64,000 bases of DNA from a bacterium (lineage in GTDB: Bacteria > Pseudomonadota > Alphaproteobacteria > Rickettsiales > RI-342): contig WGMV01000013.1 of the NCBI GenBank assembly GCA_016124905.1, positions 1 to 64,000 of the forward strand. The letters are read 5' to 3'. How positions within the stretch are numbered: the first letter of the stretch is position 1; every line of letters starts with the position of its first letter. The notes beneath the pieces are model-generated. The model saw nothing but the letters and a program-made list of their open reading frames with translations. It was not told the DNA's origin and ran no database searches. This document shows positions 41,949-51,237 of the stretch, piece after piece. A program made the position numbers and the translations under genes.

Positions 41949-44033
41949 ATGCTCCGTAGTGCCGTGAAACGTTTTCAAGAATCAGCTGCCCAACCGGCAG
42001 ATATTGAACAGGAAAGTACCGGCGCACCGCGTGGCGCCGTGCTGCCCGCAAGCACTGTTCAAACGCCGAAAATCAAAATATCCCCCCGTGTTGACGATTT
42101 GATTAATCAAATCGGTGGCAGTGGCGCGGGTTATTCCACCGTGGGTCATACCCCGCAGGCAGGCCAGCCGGTATCCGGGTTTGGTAGCAGGCCCATTTCC
42201 ATGAGCGCATCTGCACCGGTGGCAGAAAAACCTGTGGAACCAGCCCCTGCGCCGGTGATGGCCGCTCCCGCAGTAAAACATGAAAAAACCTTAACCGAAG
42301 CTCTGGCCGCGCCATTGCCCGCGCAGCCCGCACCGCTTCAGGCAGAAATACCAGCCCCGAAGGCAGAGCAAGCGCCCGCGCCCATGCCTTTTGTGCTGCC
42401 TGCCAGCAACGATATTCCCGCGCCCATTCCCTTAAAGGCGCTTGCTAAAGACGTAAAACCCGCCAAGGCCGAGAAAATCGCGGAGAAATCGACGGCTAAA
42501 GCCGAGCCGAAAATGCCGGAATTCAAAGCACCCGAGGCAAAAAACACCGAACAGAAACCCGAGCAACCACTGCCCGAGCTGAAAGCGCCCGAGCCTAAGG
42601 CATCGCCCGCGTCACCCTTTACCACCCCAGCTGCGGCCATGCCGTTGAAGAAGGACCTCCCTTTTCGCATCATCAGCAGCGCGGAAGAGACCGTGGAACC
42701 TGCCGTCGGCAGCGGCGTCAGCGTGGCGGAATCGCTTTTCAGCTTTGCCACCAAGCCGGTGGCGAAAGCGGAACCCGCCAGGCCTGAAGCGGCCGAAACT
42801 GACAATATAAAGGCCGAGGCCGTGAATGTTGCGCCTTTGGCGGTGGCTCCGACGCCCGCTGCGCCGGAACCGGCCATGGCCGATAGCGCCAACCCCAAGG
42901 CGGTGGCCGACGCTGCCGCTCCCGCGACCGTTGTTGAATATAAGGAAGAACAGACAGCCACCATTAAAGAATCACAGGCTGCGCCCGCGCAGACGGAGGC
43001 TAAACCTGTCACCGCCAAACCGGCGCGTCCCTCGCTGAAAGACCGGTTCACGGCGGTCGCCTCCGAAGACAGCGCCCCTGCTGATGCGGCCAAACCCGAG
43101 CCAGCCGCACCGGCTGCGGACCGCGCCATCAACCCGTTTACCGGCAAGCCCTCCCTGGCAGACAAGCTGGCGGATAAAATGCAGTCCAAGGCGGCGCTCA
43201 ACCCAGCGCCCATGGGCAAAATCGCCCGCCCCGCAGCGCCACGGCCGGAATATGTTCTGACCGAGCAAAAGGAAGCCCGGTTCTGGAGCAAAATTCCCCT
43301 GCCCGTGCGCTACCTGATGATCGCAGCGGCTATTTTTGCGATGTACAGCCTGTTCATGTCATGGCTGCATGAGGATGAGCCTGCGCCGGTTAGCACCGTT
43401 GCCGAAGGTTCCGCCGATACGTCGGCGCTGCCGGTGGATGAACCGGTGACGGTGGAATCCTCCCACGAGGTGAGCAATGTTACCGCGCCGGTTGCAAGCA
43501 AAGCGCCGCCTTCGGCCATTCCTTCGCTGCCCAGCATGCCCAAAAACCCGGAAAGCCATAGCTTTAACGGCCCCGTGCGCACGGCAGCCCCCGTGGCGCC
43601 GGTGCTCGCCAAGCCGGTGGAACTGATGCCGAGCATCACCGTGACACCGAAAGCCGAAGTGAGCGGCGGCAGCCTGAGCAAGGCTCCGCTGACGGCACCG
43701 GCTTCGCTTCCGCAGCCGTCGCCGATGCGCAATGCTGTGAATACCGCGATTGCTCCGGAAATGCCGGTGGGCGGAGCAATGGGTAAACAGGAGCCTGTTG
43801 CCACCGCCGCGGTTTCTGCCCCGATGCCCGCACCCGCCGCCAAACCGATGCCGGTTTCTCCTGTTGCTTCCCGTGCCGCCGCGCCGGAAACTGTACGCCC
43901 GGAAACTGTACGCCCGGAACCTGTGCGCGCAGCACCCGCCAGCAGCACACCGGCCAATACGGCCCCGACGGTCGCCAGCAAGGCGGAAACGGTGGATGAA
44001 AAACGTCTGCTGGACCTGCTTCAGCGCCCATAA
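41949..44033 (+). CDS. Large Ala/Pro/Lys-rich protein with one internal TM helix
   Basis: The 694-residue protein is mainly low complexity (APAPV, KAEPK, PELKAPEPK). One hydrophobic helix lies at about 455-473 (YLMIAAAIFAMYSLFMSW), so about 450 residues are likely cytoplasmic and the last 220 periplasmic, again Pro/Ala-rich. Near the end is a tandem 15-bp repeat (43884-43928: ETVRP, ETVRP, EPVRA). No conserved domain seen. A short conserved-looking C-terminus ends DEKRLLDLLQRP. The next gene, a TAXI receptor, starts 21 bases on, so they are likely cotranscribed. Confidence 0.65.
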   Translation: MLRSAVKRFQESAAQPADIEQESTGAPRGAVLPASTVQTPKIKISPRVDDLINQIGGSGAGYSTVGHTPQAGQPVSGFGSRPISMSASAPVAEKPVEPAPAPVMAAPAVKHEKTLTEALAAPLPAQPAPLQAEIPAPKAEQAPAPMPFVLPASNDIPAPIPLKALAKDVKPAKAEKIAEKSTAKAEPKMPEFKAPEAKNTEQKPEQPLPELKAPEPKASPASPFTTPAAAMPLKKDLPFRIISSAEETVEPAVGSGVSVAESLFSFATKPVAKAEPARPEAAETDNIKAEAVNVAPLAVAPTPAAPEPAMADSANPKAVADAAAPATVVEYKEEQTATIKESQAAPAQTEAKPVTAKPARPSLKDRFTAVASEDSAPADAAKPEPAAPAADRAINPFTGKPSLADKLADKMQSKAALNPAPMGKIARPAAPRPEYVLTEQKEARFWSKIPLPVRYLMIAAAIFAMYSLFMSWLHEDEPAPVSTVAEGSADTSALPVDEPVTVESSHEVSNVTAPVASKAPPSAIPSLPSMPKNPESHSFNGPVRTAAPVAPVLAKPVELMPSITVTPKAEVSGGSLSKAPLTAPASLPQPSPMRNAVNTAIAPEMPVGGAMGKQEPVATAAVSAPMPAPAAKPMPVSPVASRAAAPETVRPETVRPEPVRAAPASSTPANTAPTVASKAETVDEKRLLDLLQRP

Positions 44034-44053
44034 TCGACTCAGGAGTATTTCTC

Positions 44054-45079
44054 ATGCGCATGTTCATCGCCGCTTCGCTGTTGCTGTGGCCAACGCTCGC
44101 GATGGCTTCCACCGATATGGTAATGCTGACCGGGCCCGAAACGGGGACTTATGTGCGCATTGGCAAGGATGTCGCAAAAGCCGTGGCCAAGGACGGCGTG
44201 ACAGTGCAGGTGGAAAGCACCGGCGGCTCGGTGGAGAATGTGAACCGCATCGCCCATGCGGAGGATTCGACGGTGGGTATTGTGCAGTCGGACGTGCTGG
44301 GTTTCCTCAAGCGTTCCGGTACGGCGGAAACCAAGGCCACCGCCAATAAAATCCGCCTGCTTTACCCGCTATACAACGAAGAGGTTCACCTGCTGGCGCG
44401 CCGCGATATTGCCGATGTGCAAGGGCTGAACGGCAAGCGCGTGGCGGTGGGCGCGGAAGGCAGCGGCCATTGGCTGACGGCCATGAACGTGATGTCCATC
44501 CTCGGCATCAAGCCGTCGGAAATCATGCGTCTTTCCCCGCCGCAGGCCGCGGCGGCCGTGCTGGAAGGCAAGGCGGACGCGATGTTCTTTGTCGGCGGCA
44601 AGCCGGTGAAGCTGTTCAAGAACATGGAAAGCCTGAGCAAGGAACCCTCGCCTGCTTATAAACAGCTGCTCGGCCAGGTGCATTTCCTCGCGCTGGAAGA
44701 CCCCAAACTGATGCGCGAATACAAGGCATCGGTCATCAGCAGCGCGGACTATCTCTTTTCCGACACGCGTGTGCCGACCATTGCGGTGACCTCGGTGCTG
44801 ATGGTGCATGGGAGCGACGACAAGGACCTGAGCGCCAGCGAACGCCGCCAGCGCTGTGAGGATGTGCATGAACTGGGCGCGGCCATCAAAAGCTCTTTCA
44901 GTGATTTGCAAAGCAACGGGCACCCGAAATGGAACGAGGTGAACCTGAGCGCACCTATGCCGCTGTGGCAGCGTGACAAATGCGTGGACGGCAAACCTTC
45001 CATGGCCAATGCGGAAAATGCAGTCGGCAAGCTGGAGAGCGATTTGTTGAAATCGCTTGAGAAGAATAAGAAGAAATAA
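44054..45079 (+). CDS. TAXI-family TRAP transporter solute receptor
   Basis: The 341-residue protein has a signal peptide (to AMA-ST, about residue 18) and the TAXI receptor fold: LTGPETGTYVRIGKDVAKAV, VESTGGSVENVNRIAHAEDSTVGIVQSDVL, LYPLYNEEVHLLARRD, VGAEGSGHWLTAMNVMSILGI and GKADAMFFVGGKPV. Such receptors deliver an unknown solute, often glutamate-like, to DctM-type permeases; none is adjacent, so it may act otherwise. CAGGAG precedes the ATG. Last 20 residues are Lys-rich. Confidence 0.88.
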   Translation: MRMFIAASLLLWPTLAMASTDMVMLTGPETGTYVRIGKDVAKAVAKDGVTVQVESTGGSVENVNRIAHAEDSTVGIVQSDVLGFLKRSGTAETKATANKIRLLYPLYNEEVHLLARRDIADVQGLNGKRVAVGAEGSGHWLTAMNVMSILGIKPSEIMRLSPPQAAAAVLEGKADAMFFVGGKPVKLFKNMESLSKEPSPAYKQLLGQVHFLALEDPKLMREYKASVISSADYLFSDTRVPTIAVTSVLMVHGSDDKDLSASERRQRCEDVHELGAAIKSSFSDLQSNGHPKWNEVNLSAPMPLWQRDKCVDGKPSMANAENAVGKLESDLLKSLEKNKKK

Positions 45080-45109
45080 AGCCTGTCATGTTAGCGTAGC
45101 GAAGTGGCG

Positions 45110-45778
45110 CTATGCCGCCTCGGTTTCCTCTTCTTCCACCGGCTCACCATCGAGCTGAAGGACATCCCAGAGTTCCTGTGCCAGCGCCTTGACTTCCGCG
45201 GCGGCGGGGGATGAAGGCTGGGTTTCCGTCACGCAGCGGCCTTCCATGATGGAGCTGGCGAAGGCGATGCGGTTGCCGAGGCGTGTTTCGGCAAGGTTGG
45301 GTAATTGCTTGGCGATGGCGTCAACCAGCCTGGCATTGGCGGCCACGCGGTTCATCACCACCATCACGGCCTGGCTGTCGTTGGCCGCCAGATCGAGCGT
45401 CGCCTTGGTGGCCCAGAGGTCGGTCGGGCTCGGCTGTACGGGGATGATGACCAGATCGGCGCTGCGGATGGCGGTTTTGGATTCGGTTTCGGTATGGGGC
45501 GGGCTGTCGATGATGATGACATCGTGGTTGCGCTTGAGGCGGGAAATCTCGCCACCCAGGCGCCAGCCGGAAAGCTGGGTGAAGTTCATGCCCGTATAGC
45601 CTTCGCCGAAGCGTTCCTCACGCAGCTTGTGCCATTGGGTGAGGCTGCCCTGGGGGTCGATATCAATGACGGCGACGCGCAGCCCGCGCTGGCTGAGGGC
45701 CACAGCGATGTGGGCGCTGAGGGTCGTTTTTCCGGCTCCACCTTTTTGCTGGGCAATGGTAATAACCTTGTGCGACAT
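45110..45778 (-). CDS. Orphan ParA-family ATPase
   Basis: The 222-residue P-loop ATPase has the deviant Walker A KGGAGKTT (residues 12-19), the switch VIDIDPQGSLTQWHKLREE, and VIIIDSPPHTE (Walker B). The C-terminus is acidic (GEPVEEEETEAA). It has no ParB or DNA-binding partner in reach, so it probably positions a cargo (for example a chemoreceptor or secretion complex) rather than a plasmid. It is divergent from tsaC-like with repeat B6 between. A 3' neighbour converges within 31 bases. Confidence 0.88.
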   Translation of the reverse strand: MSHKVITIAQQKGGAGKTTLSAHIAVALSQRGLRVAVIDIDPQGSLTQWHKLREERFGEGYTGMNFTQLSGWRLGGEISRLKRNHDVIIIDSPPHTETESKTAIRSADLVIIPVQPSPTDLWATKATLDLAANDSQAVMVVMNRVAANARLVDAIAKQLPNLAETRLGNRIAFASSIMEGRCVTETQPSSPAAAEVKALAQELWDVLQLDGEPVEEEETEAA

Positions 45779-45813
45779 AAGCCTCTCCGTTCGTTCACCG
45801 AATTTATTTATAG

Positions 45814-45838
45814 CTACTAACTTTCGTTAGTCGCTATA
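45814..45838. repeat. Imperfect hairpin upstream of the parA-like gene
   Basis: ATAGC-T-ACTAAC-TTTC-GTTAGT-C-GCTAT forms a nearly perfect stem. It abuts repeat B6. It could be an operator or a leader structure for the minus-strand parA-like gene. Confidence 0.45.
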
Positions 45839-45846
45839 GTTGTTGC

Positions 45847-45921
45847 CTAACCTGCGCTTCGCGCAGGACTGCGCCCGCATTAGCGGGCGGGGCCTCAATG
45901 GCCCAACTCACTACGTTCGTA
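45847..45921 (+). repeat. Family B multi-hairpin repeat, copy B6 (divergent)
   Basis: CTGCGC-TTC-GCGCAG, GCCCGC-ATTA-GCGGGC, GGGCC-TCAAT-GGCCC, then ACTCACTACGTTCGT. Stems 1 and 2 changed completely relative to B1, with pairing kept. Confidence 0.7.
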
Positions 45922-45939
45922 CAAGATTAACGCATAGCC

Positions 45940-46917
45940 ATGGTAAATCAAGCAGCCACTTCCATTTTAATGGCCGACCGCGAAGGAATTTCCCGCGCGG
46001 CCGCGCGGCTGCGCGAAGGCGGACTGGTGGCGTTTCCGACCGAGACGGTTTACGGCCTTGGCGCGGATGCAACCAATGCCGATGCCGTGGCGGGAATTTA
46101 TGCCGCAAAAGGCAGGCCTTCGGCCAATCCGCTGATCGTGCATGTGGGCAATCTGGAACAGGCTGCGCGTTATGCCGAGATTTCCACCGTCGCACGGCGC
46201 GTGCTGGAGCATTTCTGGCCAGGGCCGTTGACGATCGTGCTGCCGCGCAAAGCCGGTTGCGCCCTGGCCCAGGCCGTCAGCGCAGGTGGCGACACGGTGG
46301 CCCTGCGCGTGCCTGCGCACCCGCTGGCGCAAACCTTATTGGACGAAGCAGGCTGCCCCATCGCCGCGCCCAGCGCCAACCCGAGCGGGCGCATCAGCCC
46401 CACCACGGCGCAGCATGTGCTGAACGGGTTGCCGGATGCGGGCATTCTCATTCTGGATGGCGGGCCATGCGTGAACGGGCTTGAATCCACTATCATCCAG
46501 CTGACGAATGACGGGGCCACCCTGTTGCGGCCGGGCGGCATCACCCCGACGGAGCTTGCGGCTGTGATTCCGAAGCTCCGTGACGCGGAAGCCGTAAAAC
46601 CACATGCCCCCCTGCCCGCCCCCGGCATGCTGGAAAGCCATTATGCCCCGCGTCTGTCGGTGCGGCTGAATGCCATGGAGGTGCGGCCTGACGAGGCATT
46701 GCTGGCCTTCGGCCCTGCCATTCCCGGCGCGGTGCGGGTGGCGCAGCTGAGCGAAGGCGGCGACCTGGCGGAAGCGGCGCACCGGCTATTCAGCGCTCTG
46801 CATGCATTGGATGAAGGTTCCGGCTATGCATCCATTGCCGTGATGCCGATTCCGCAGGAAGGCCTGGGCCTGGCCATCAATGACCGGCTGAAACGGGCGG
46901 CTGCGCCAAGGCAATAG
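45940..46917 (+). CDS. tsaC: L-threonylcarbamoyladenylate synthase (Sua5/TsaC long form)
   Basis: The 325-residue protein has the YrdC domain (about 15-200: GGLVAFPTETVYGLGADATN, IYAAKGRPSANPLIVHV, WPGPLTIVLP, VALRVPAHPLAQTLL, PIAAPSANPSGRISPTTA) plus a Sua5 C-terminal domain (SHYAPRLSVRLN onward). It makes the threonylcarbamoyl-AMP used for t6A37 of tRNA. The longer Sua5 architecture, rather than TsaC, is shown by the C-terminal domain. No strong ribosome site is seen near 45940. Confidence 0.9.
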   Translation: MVNQAATSILMADREGISRAAARLREGGLVAFPTETVYGLGADATNADAVAGIYAAKGRPSANPLIVHVGNLEQAARYAEISTVARRVLEHFWPGPLTIVLPRKAGCALAQAVSAGGDTVALRVPAHPLAQTLLDEAGCPIAAPSANPSGRISPTTAQHVLNGLPDAGILILDGGPCVNGLESTIIQLTNDGATLLRPGGITPTELAAVIPKLRDAEAVKPHAPLPAPGMLESHYAPRLSVRLNAMEVRPDEALLAFGPAIPGAVRVAQLSEGGDLAEAAHRLFSALHALDEGSGYASIAVMPIPQEGLGLAINDRLKRAAAPRQ

Positions 46918-46945
46918 TGGAATTTAGGCTGATTCCAAAGACAGC

Positions 46946-46974
46946 TTGACGCCTTAAGGCCAAAGGCGCAGAAT
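46946..46974 (+). promoter_or_regulatory. Candidate sigma-70 promoter of ppx-rlmE
   Basis: TTGACG (46946-46951), 17 bases, CAGAAT (46969-46974). About 40 bases precede the start at 47015. Confidence 0.35.
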
Positions 46975-47014
46975 AAGCCCAAGTTCGAAACAAAAAATAA
47001 AAGGGCTAAGCCCA

Positions 47015-48109
47015 ATGACCTATACTGGCTATTTTCATGCCGGGCGTGAGCCTGGCCATGATTCGGCGCATGAGCCCCATGGCAAGCGGCATGGGGAGCG
47101 GCGTGAGCGCACGCATGCTCCCTATGAACGTCTACCCATCGACAAAAACACCCCCGTCTATGCCGCACTCGACCTCGGCACCAATAATTGCCGCCTGATG
47201 GTGGCGCGTGAGGAACGCGGACGGCTGAAAGTGATCGACAGCTATTCGGAAATCGTACGGCTGGGCGAAGGGTTAAGCCATGCGGGGCGGCTTTCGGACG
47301 CAGCGATGGAACGCACGCTGGCGGCGCTTAAGCATTGTTCGGAAAAACTCCAGAATTATAACGTGGTGGATAGTCACTTTGTGGCGACCGAGGCCTGCCG
47401 CCAGGCGGCCAATGGCGGCGAGTTCATCCAACGCGTGAAAGACCAGACGGGGCTGAACCTCAACATCATCAGCCATAAGGACGAAGCGGTACTGGCCTTC
47501 ATGGGCTGTTCACCGCTGCTGGATTCCGTGACGGATTACTGCCTGATGCTCGATATCGGCGGCGGCAGCACGGAGATGATGCTGGTGGATATGCGCAACG
47601 TGCTGGCACCGCGTGTGGTGGGGTGGGAATCCTACCCCGTGGGTGTGATGTCGGCGGCGGAAAAATACAATGCGCGCCGCATCGATGCCGCGCGCTACGG
47701 TGAGTTGCTCACCGAGCTGCGCGGGCCGTTCCAGCAATTCACCGAGCGGCACCGTTTTACGGAGCTGATGCAGCGTTACTATGTGCAGATGATCTGCTGC
47801 TCCGGCACGGTGACGACGCTGGGGGCGCTGTACAAGCAATTGCCACGTTACGACCGCCGCCAGGTGGATGGCATGCGCATGGACGTGCCCGCGCTCCAGC
47901 AGCTGATCGCCGAATTGCTGCAGCAGCCGTTCGAGACGCTGCAGGCCAATGCCTGCATCGGCACCGAGCGGGCGGATTTCCTCATGGCCGGGTGCAGCAT
48001 CCTGCAGGCGGCGTGCGAGGCCACCACCATGCAGTCCATCACCATTGCCGACCGCGGCGTGCGCGAGGGCATTCTGCTTTCCCTCTTTCAGAAGAATTTT
48101 CACGGATGA
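47015..48109 (+). CDS. Exopolyphosphatase / guanosine pentaphosphatase family (Ppx/GppA)
   Basis: The 364-residue ASKHA-fold phosphatase has a His/Arg-rich N-terminal tail (about 1-48), phosphate loop 1 ALDLGTNNCRLMVA, the DSHFVATEACRQA segment, and phosphate loop 2 LMLDIGGGSTEMMLVD. It hydrolyses polyphosphate or pppGpp. It lacks the longer HD-type C-terminal domain of E. coli Ppx, as in many alphaproteobacteria. The stop overlaps the rlmE start (ATGA). Confidence 0.9.
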   Translation: MTYTGYFHAGREPGHDSAHEPHGKRHGERRERTHAPYERLPIDKNTPVYAALDLGTNNCRLMVAREERGRLKVIDSYSEIVRLGEGLSHAGRLSDAAMERTLAALKHCSEKLQNYNVVDSHFVATEACRQAANGGEFIQRVKDQTGLNLNIISHKDEAVLAFMGCSPLLDSVTDYCLMLDIGGGSTEMMLVDMRNVLAPRVVGWESYPVGVMSAAEKYNARRIDAARYGELLTELRGPFQQFTERHRFTELMQRYYVQMICCSGTVTTLGALYKQLPRYDRRQVDGMRMDVPALQQLIAELLQQPFETLQANACIGTERADFLMAGCSILQAACEATTMQSITIADRGVREGILLSLFQKNFHG

Positions 48110-48837
48110 GCGGCAAAACAGGCTCAGGCGGCAAAAAGCCAGGCGGCGGCAGCGTCAGCAAAACGGGCGGGCAGCGTTACCTCAGCACGCGGGTGAAGAC
48201 GGCGCGCGGACGCAAGACCTCCTCCACGCTCTGGCTGCAGCGGCAGTTGAACGATCCCTATGTGCACCGGGCGAAAGCCGATGGCTATCGTTCCCGCGCA
48301 GCGTATAAGCTGCTTGACCTGAATGAGAAATTCCAGCTGCTGAAACCGGGCATGCGCGTGGTGGACCTTGGCGCGGCGCCGGGCGGATGGACGCAGATCG
48401 CCTGCATCATCACCAGGGCGGATGAACGCGACAAGCCCTCCGTCTTCGCCGTGGACCGGCTGGCCATCGCGCCGATGGCGGGCGCGGTGATGATGGAGAT
48501 GGATTTTTTGAGCGAAGGCGCCGAAGCCGCCATCATCCGCGAGGCGGGCGGCAAGAAGGTGGATGTGGTGCTGTCCGACATGGCACCCTCTTTCACCGGG
48601 CATGCGGCGACCGACCATCTGCGCACCATGGCGCTGGCGGAAGCCGCGCTTGACCTGGCGGAGAAAATTCTGGCCACCGGCGGCAGCTTCGTCACCAAGA
48701 TGATTCAGGGCTCGGAAACGCAGGTTTTCGTCAATCGTCTGCGCACACGCTTCGGCAAGGTACGCCATGTGAAGCCGGATTCCAGCAGGCAGGAATCGGC
48801 GGAGCATTTTCTGGTATGCACTGGTTTTAAAGGTTAG
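48106..48837 (+). CDS. rlmE: 23S rRNA (uridine-2'-O)-methyltransferase
   Basis: The 243-residue FtsJ/RrmJ-family enzyme methylates U2552 of 23S rRNA. It has a basic Gly/Lys-rich N-terminal tail, the SAM motif VVDLGAAPGGWTQIA and the catalytic K-D-K-E set: RAAYKLLD, VLSDMAPS, FVTKMIQG and ESAEHFLVC. The start overlaps the ppx/gppA stop by 4 bases, a common alphaproteobacterial pair. It overlaps the converging recJ-like gene by 4 bases. Confidence 0.95.
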   Translation: MSGKTGSGGKKPGGGSVSKTGGQRYLSTRVKTARGRKTSSTLWLQRQLNDPYVHRAKADGYRSRAAYKLLDLNEKFQLLKPGMRVVDLGAAPGGWTQIACIITRADERDKPSVFAVDRLAIAPMAGAVMMEMDFLSEGAEAAIIREAGGKKVDVVLSDMAPSFTGHAATDHLRTMALAEAALDLAEKILATGGSFVTKMIQGSETQVFVNRLRTRFGKVRHVKPDSSRQESAEHFLVCTGFKG

Positions 48838-51077
48838 GCCGCGCTGGGTTCGCTACGTGGTGTCTGGTCCCACAGCTCCTGCCATTTGTTGGCGACACGG
48901 GCAATGTTGCTGGAATATTCCGCATCCACCACATTCCATTGTTGCTCGACCGCCACGTCCGTCACCCATCGATCGGGGCCATTCATGTTCGGCTGCAGGG
49001 GAACGGGCAGTATATCAATAGGAAGCAGGCGGTATTTGGCCTCCCCTTTATCAAAATATTTCTCCAGTTCGGCCAGCATTTGCAGCGGCTGGCTATGAAG
49101 CTCCTCACGGTTGCGCGCCTCGGCATATATGAGATTCAGCATATCCCTTAGCTGAGGTTTGTCGGCTACGTTCCAGATGACAGCCGACGCTTCGTGCCCT
49201 TCGCCATCGCCGACGGTGTAGAATTGATGCGGGCGTTTGGGTTTTTCCGCATCTACCTGCCCCACTTCCTCCTTCGGTTCAGGGTAGATGAACTGGGCGT
49301 TGGCGATGAGGAAAATCGGCGCGCGGTTGCCTTCGCCAAACGGTTCCATAAGGCTTAGCTGCTCGGCCAGCTGGCCTATATCCTGAAGCCGGTCCGCCGG
49401 CAGGATGCCGTCCACACGGAAGGCCGGAGTCCGGTAGCTTTTCAATTGCCGGTTCACGGCGGAGCGGAATGTATCCAGTTCCTCCGGCGGCACGCTGTTG
49501 AAACCGGCCGCGCCGGCATGGCCGCCCGTGCGCCCGGCAATGTTGTTTTCCTGCATGGCAACCCTCAGTGCATGGCCGATATCCGCTCCCCAGGGAGCGC
49601 GCGCAGAAGCACTGGCGCGGCCACTACGAATGGCCCCGACCACTGCCGGGCGGCCATAGGTGTCCGACAATTTTCCTGCCAGCAGCCCGGCAATACCGCC
49701 CGGCATGGTGCCAGTCTCATCGATGTACCAGATGACGTTGTCCTGTTCGCTTATCGTTGTTTGCTCACCGACATTTTGCATCCACTCCTCGACGGTTTTC
49801 TTACGCTGGCTGTTCCATTGCTGGAGGATGGAGAACAGGCTGCGCACGGCATCTGCATCCTGGCTCAGCAGCATCTCCAGCGCTAGGTTGGGTTCCCCCA
49901 CACGCCCCTGGCTTTCGGGTATCAGGTCCAACTCATTCTGCGTCATCAGGTGATGCATTCGGTTGGCGGAGTTCAAAAGCGGACCGAGATCGAACCCGAT
50001 ATTCTTGGCGACCACCGCATCGGGGTTGAGGTATTGGGCTTCCTTGTTTCTGAGCTTGATTTCAGGGTCGATTGATTTGTTCCTGGCATTGATCTGCTGG
50101 TAACGCGGCATGGCCAGCTGGATAAAATAATTCAGCCCCGGCAAGGCGTTTTCCAGCGAGCCTTCGCGCATCATCTGCAGCAGCGCCAACCCTTGGGCCA
50201 CGAAGCTACGGTTGTAGCGGTTCAGCGGCATGACATCCGCCACCGTGGAAAGCGTGACGGAAGGTTTGTAACGCTGGCGCAGCTCCTCCGCTCCCATTTT
50301 TTGCGGCGGCAGCACCAGATGGTCGTCGATCCATTTATAATCCTTCTGGTATTCCTCCCATTGCTGGACCTTGCGGATGAACTGATAGGCCACCGCCGCG
50401 CCCGAAATGCCGTGCAGCCCGCTCAGATCATCGGGGCGGGCGGGATCCACCGCTGCGACCTCGGCCTTGATTTTAGATGAGATCCTGACCTGAGGAACGC
50501 CCATCTCCTCATCCACTTCGTGATGGTCCAGGATGATGACGTCATGATCCTTTTTGTTGAGGTAGGCGATCTCCTCGTGGCTGCCGATGGCGCAATCCAC
50601 AAAAATGAAAGTACCGGCGCCCTCTTTTATCAGGGCATCAAGCGCACGGTAATTGGGGCCGTGGCCTTCCTTGCGGGTGGGGCAGTAATAGAGGACATTC
50701 TCCGCGCCGATGGTATCGCGGAGCCAGTCCACCATGATGGCGGTGGCGGTGATGCCGTCGGTATCAAAATCGCCGTAGACGGTGATTTTCGGGATGGGAT
50801 CGCCTTGTTTCTGCGCTTCCACTATGGCCTTGTAGGCTTTGCTGAATATGCGCACGGCCGTGTGCATGTCTTCCATCTGGGAGGGAGGCACATCGTCGAT
50901 GGATTCCCCCAAACCGGGAAAGAAATCCTTATCCTGCATTTCACCGGCAAGGCGCGCCTGCGCAATGGACGAGGCAATCAACCCCATGTCATTGACGAGT
51001 GAGTAATCCGCCTGTTGTGGTGAATTTACGCGCCACGCATATCGCGCACCAAGCGCGGTTCGTTCCGAAGCCATCAT
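48834..51077 (-). CDS. RecJ-like single-stranded-DNA exonuclease (divergent DHH family)
   Basis: The 747-residue protein has a DHH phosphoesterase core: motif I TVYGDFDTDGITATAIM, IFVDCAIGS, motif III VIILDHHEVD and GGHAGAAGF of the DHHA1 domain, then an OB-like C-terminal region. The order matches RecJ, but motif I reads DFDTDG instead of the usual DYDxDG, the NAAGR-type motif appears as LLNSANRMHH, and a segment rich in insertions (about 330-470) is unlike E. coli RecJ. It may be a paralogue or a phage-type RecJ. AGGGAT precedes the start. Confidence 0.8.
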   Translation of the reverse strand: MMASERTALGARYAWRVNSPQQADYSLVNDMGLIASSIAQARLAGEMQDKDFFPGLGESIDDVPPSQMEDMHTAVRIFSKAYKAIVEAQKQGDPIPKITVYGDFDTDGITATAIMVDWLRDTIGAENVLYYCPTRKEGHGPNYRALDALIKEGAGTFIFVDCAIGSHEEIAYLNKKDHDVIILDHHEVDEEMGVPQVRISSKIKAEVAAVDPARPDDLSGLHGISGAAVAYQFIRKVQQWEEYQKDYKWIDDHLVLPPQKMGAEELRQRYKPSVTLSTVADVMPLNRYNRSFVAQGLALLQMMREGSLENALPGLNYFIQLAMPRYQQINARNKSIDPEIKLRNKEAQYLNPDAVVAKNIGFDLGPLLNSANRMHHLMTQNELDLIPESQGRVGEPNLALEMLLSQDADAVRSLFSILQQWNSQRKKTVEEWMQNVGEQTTISEQDNVIWYIDETGTMPGGIAGLLAGKLSDTYGRPAVVGAIRSGRASASARAPWGADIGHALRVAMQENNIAGRTGGHAGAAGFNSVPPEELDTFRSAVNRQLKSYRTPAFRVDGILPADRLQDIGQLAEQLSLMEPFGEGNRAPIFLIANAQFIYPEPKEEVGQVDAEKPKRPHQFYTVGDGEGHEASAVIWNVADKPQLRDMLNLIYAEARNREELHSQPLQMLAELEKYFDKGEAKYRLLPIDILPVPLQPNMNGPDRWVTDVAVEQQWNVVDAEYSSNIARVANKWQELWDQTPRSEPSAA

Positions 51078-51237
51078 CCATATCCCTGTTCATTTTTATG
51101 AATAGAGACTATGGGGCGTTGCTTCCGGCGGCAAGATTATTATGGCACTGCTCGCATGCAAAAAATGAAAGGCTTGCCGTTACGGGCAAGCCTTTCTGCT
51201 GATTTAGGAGTGGATGCTCTGGATCCTTCGCTGTGCT

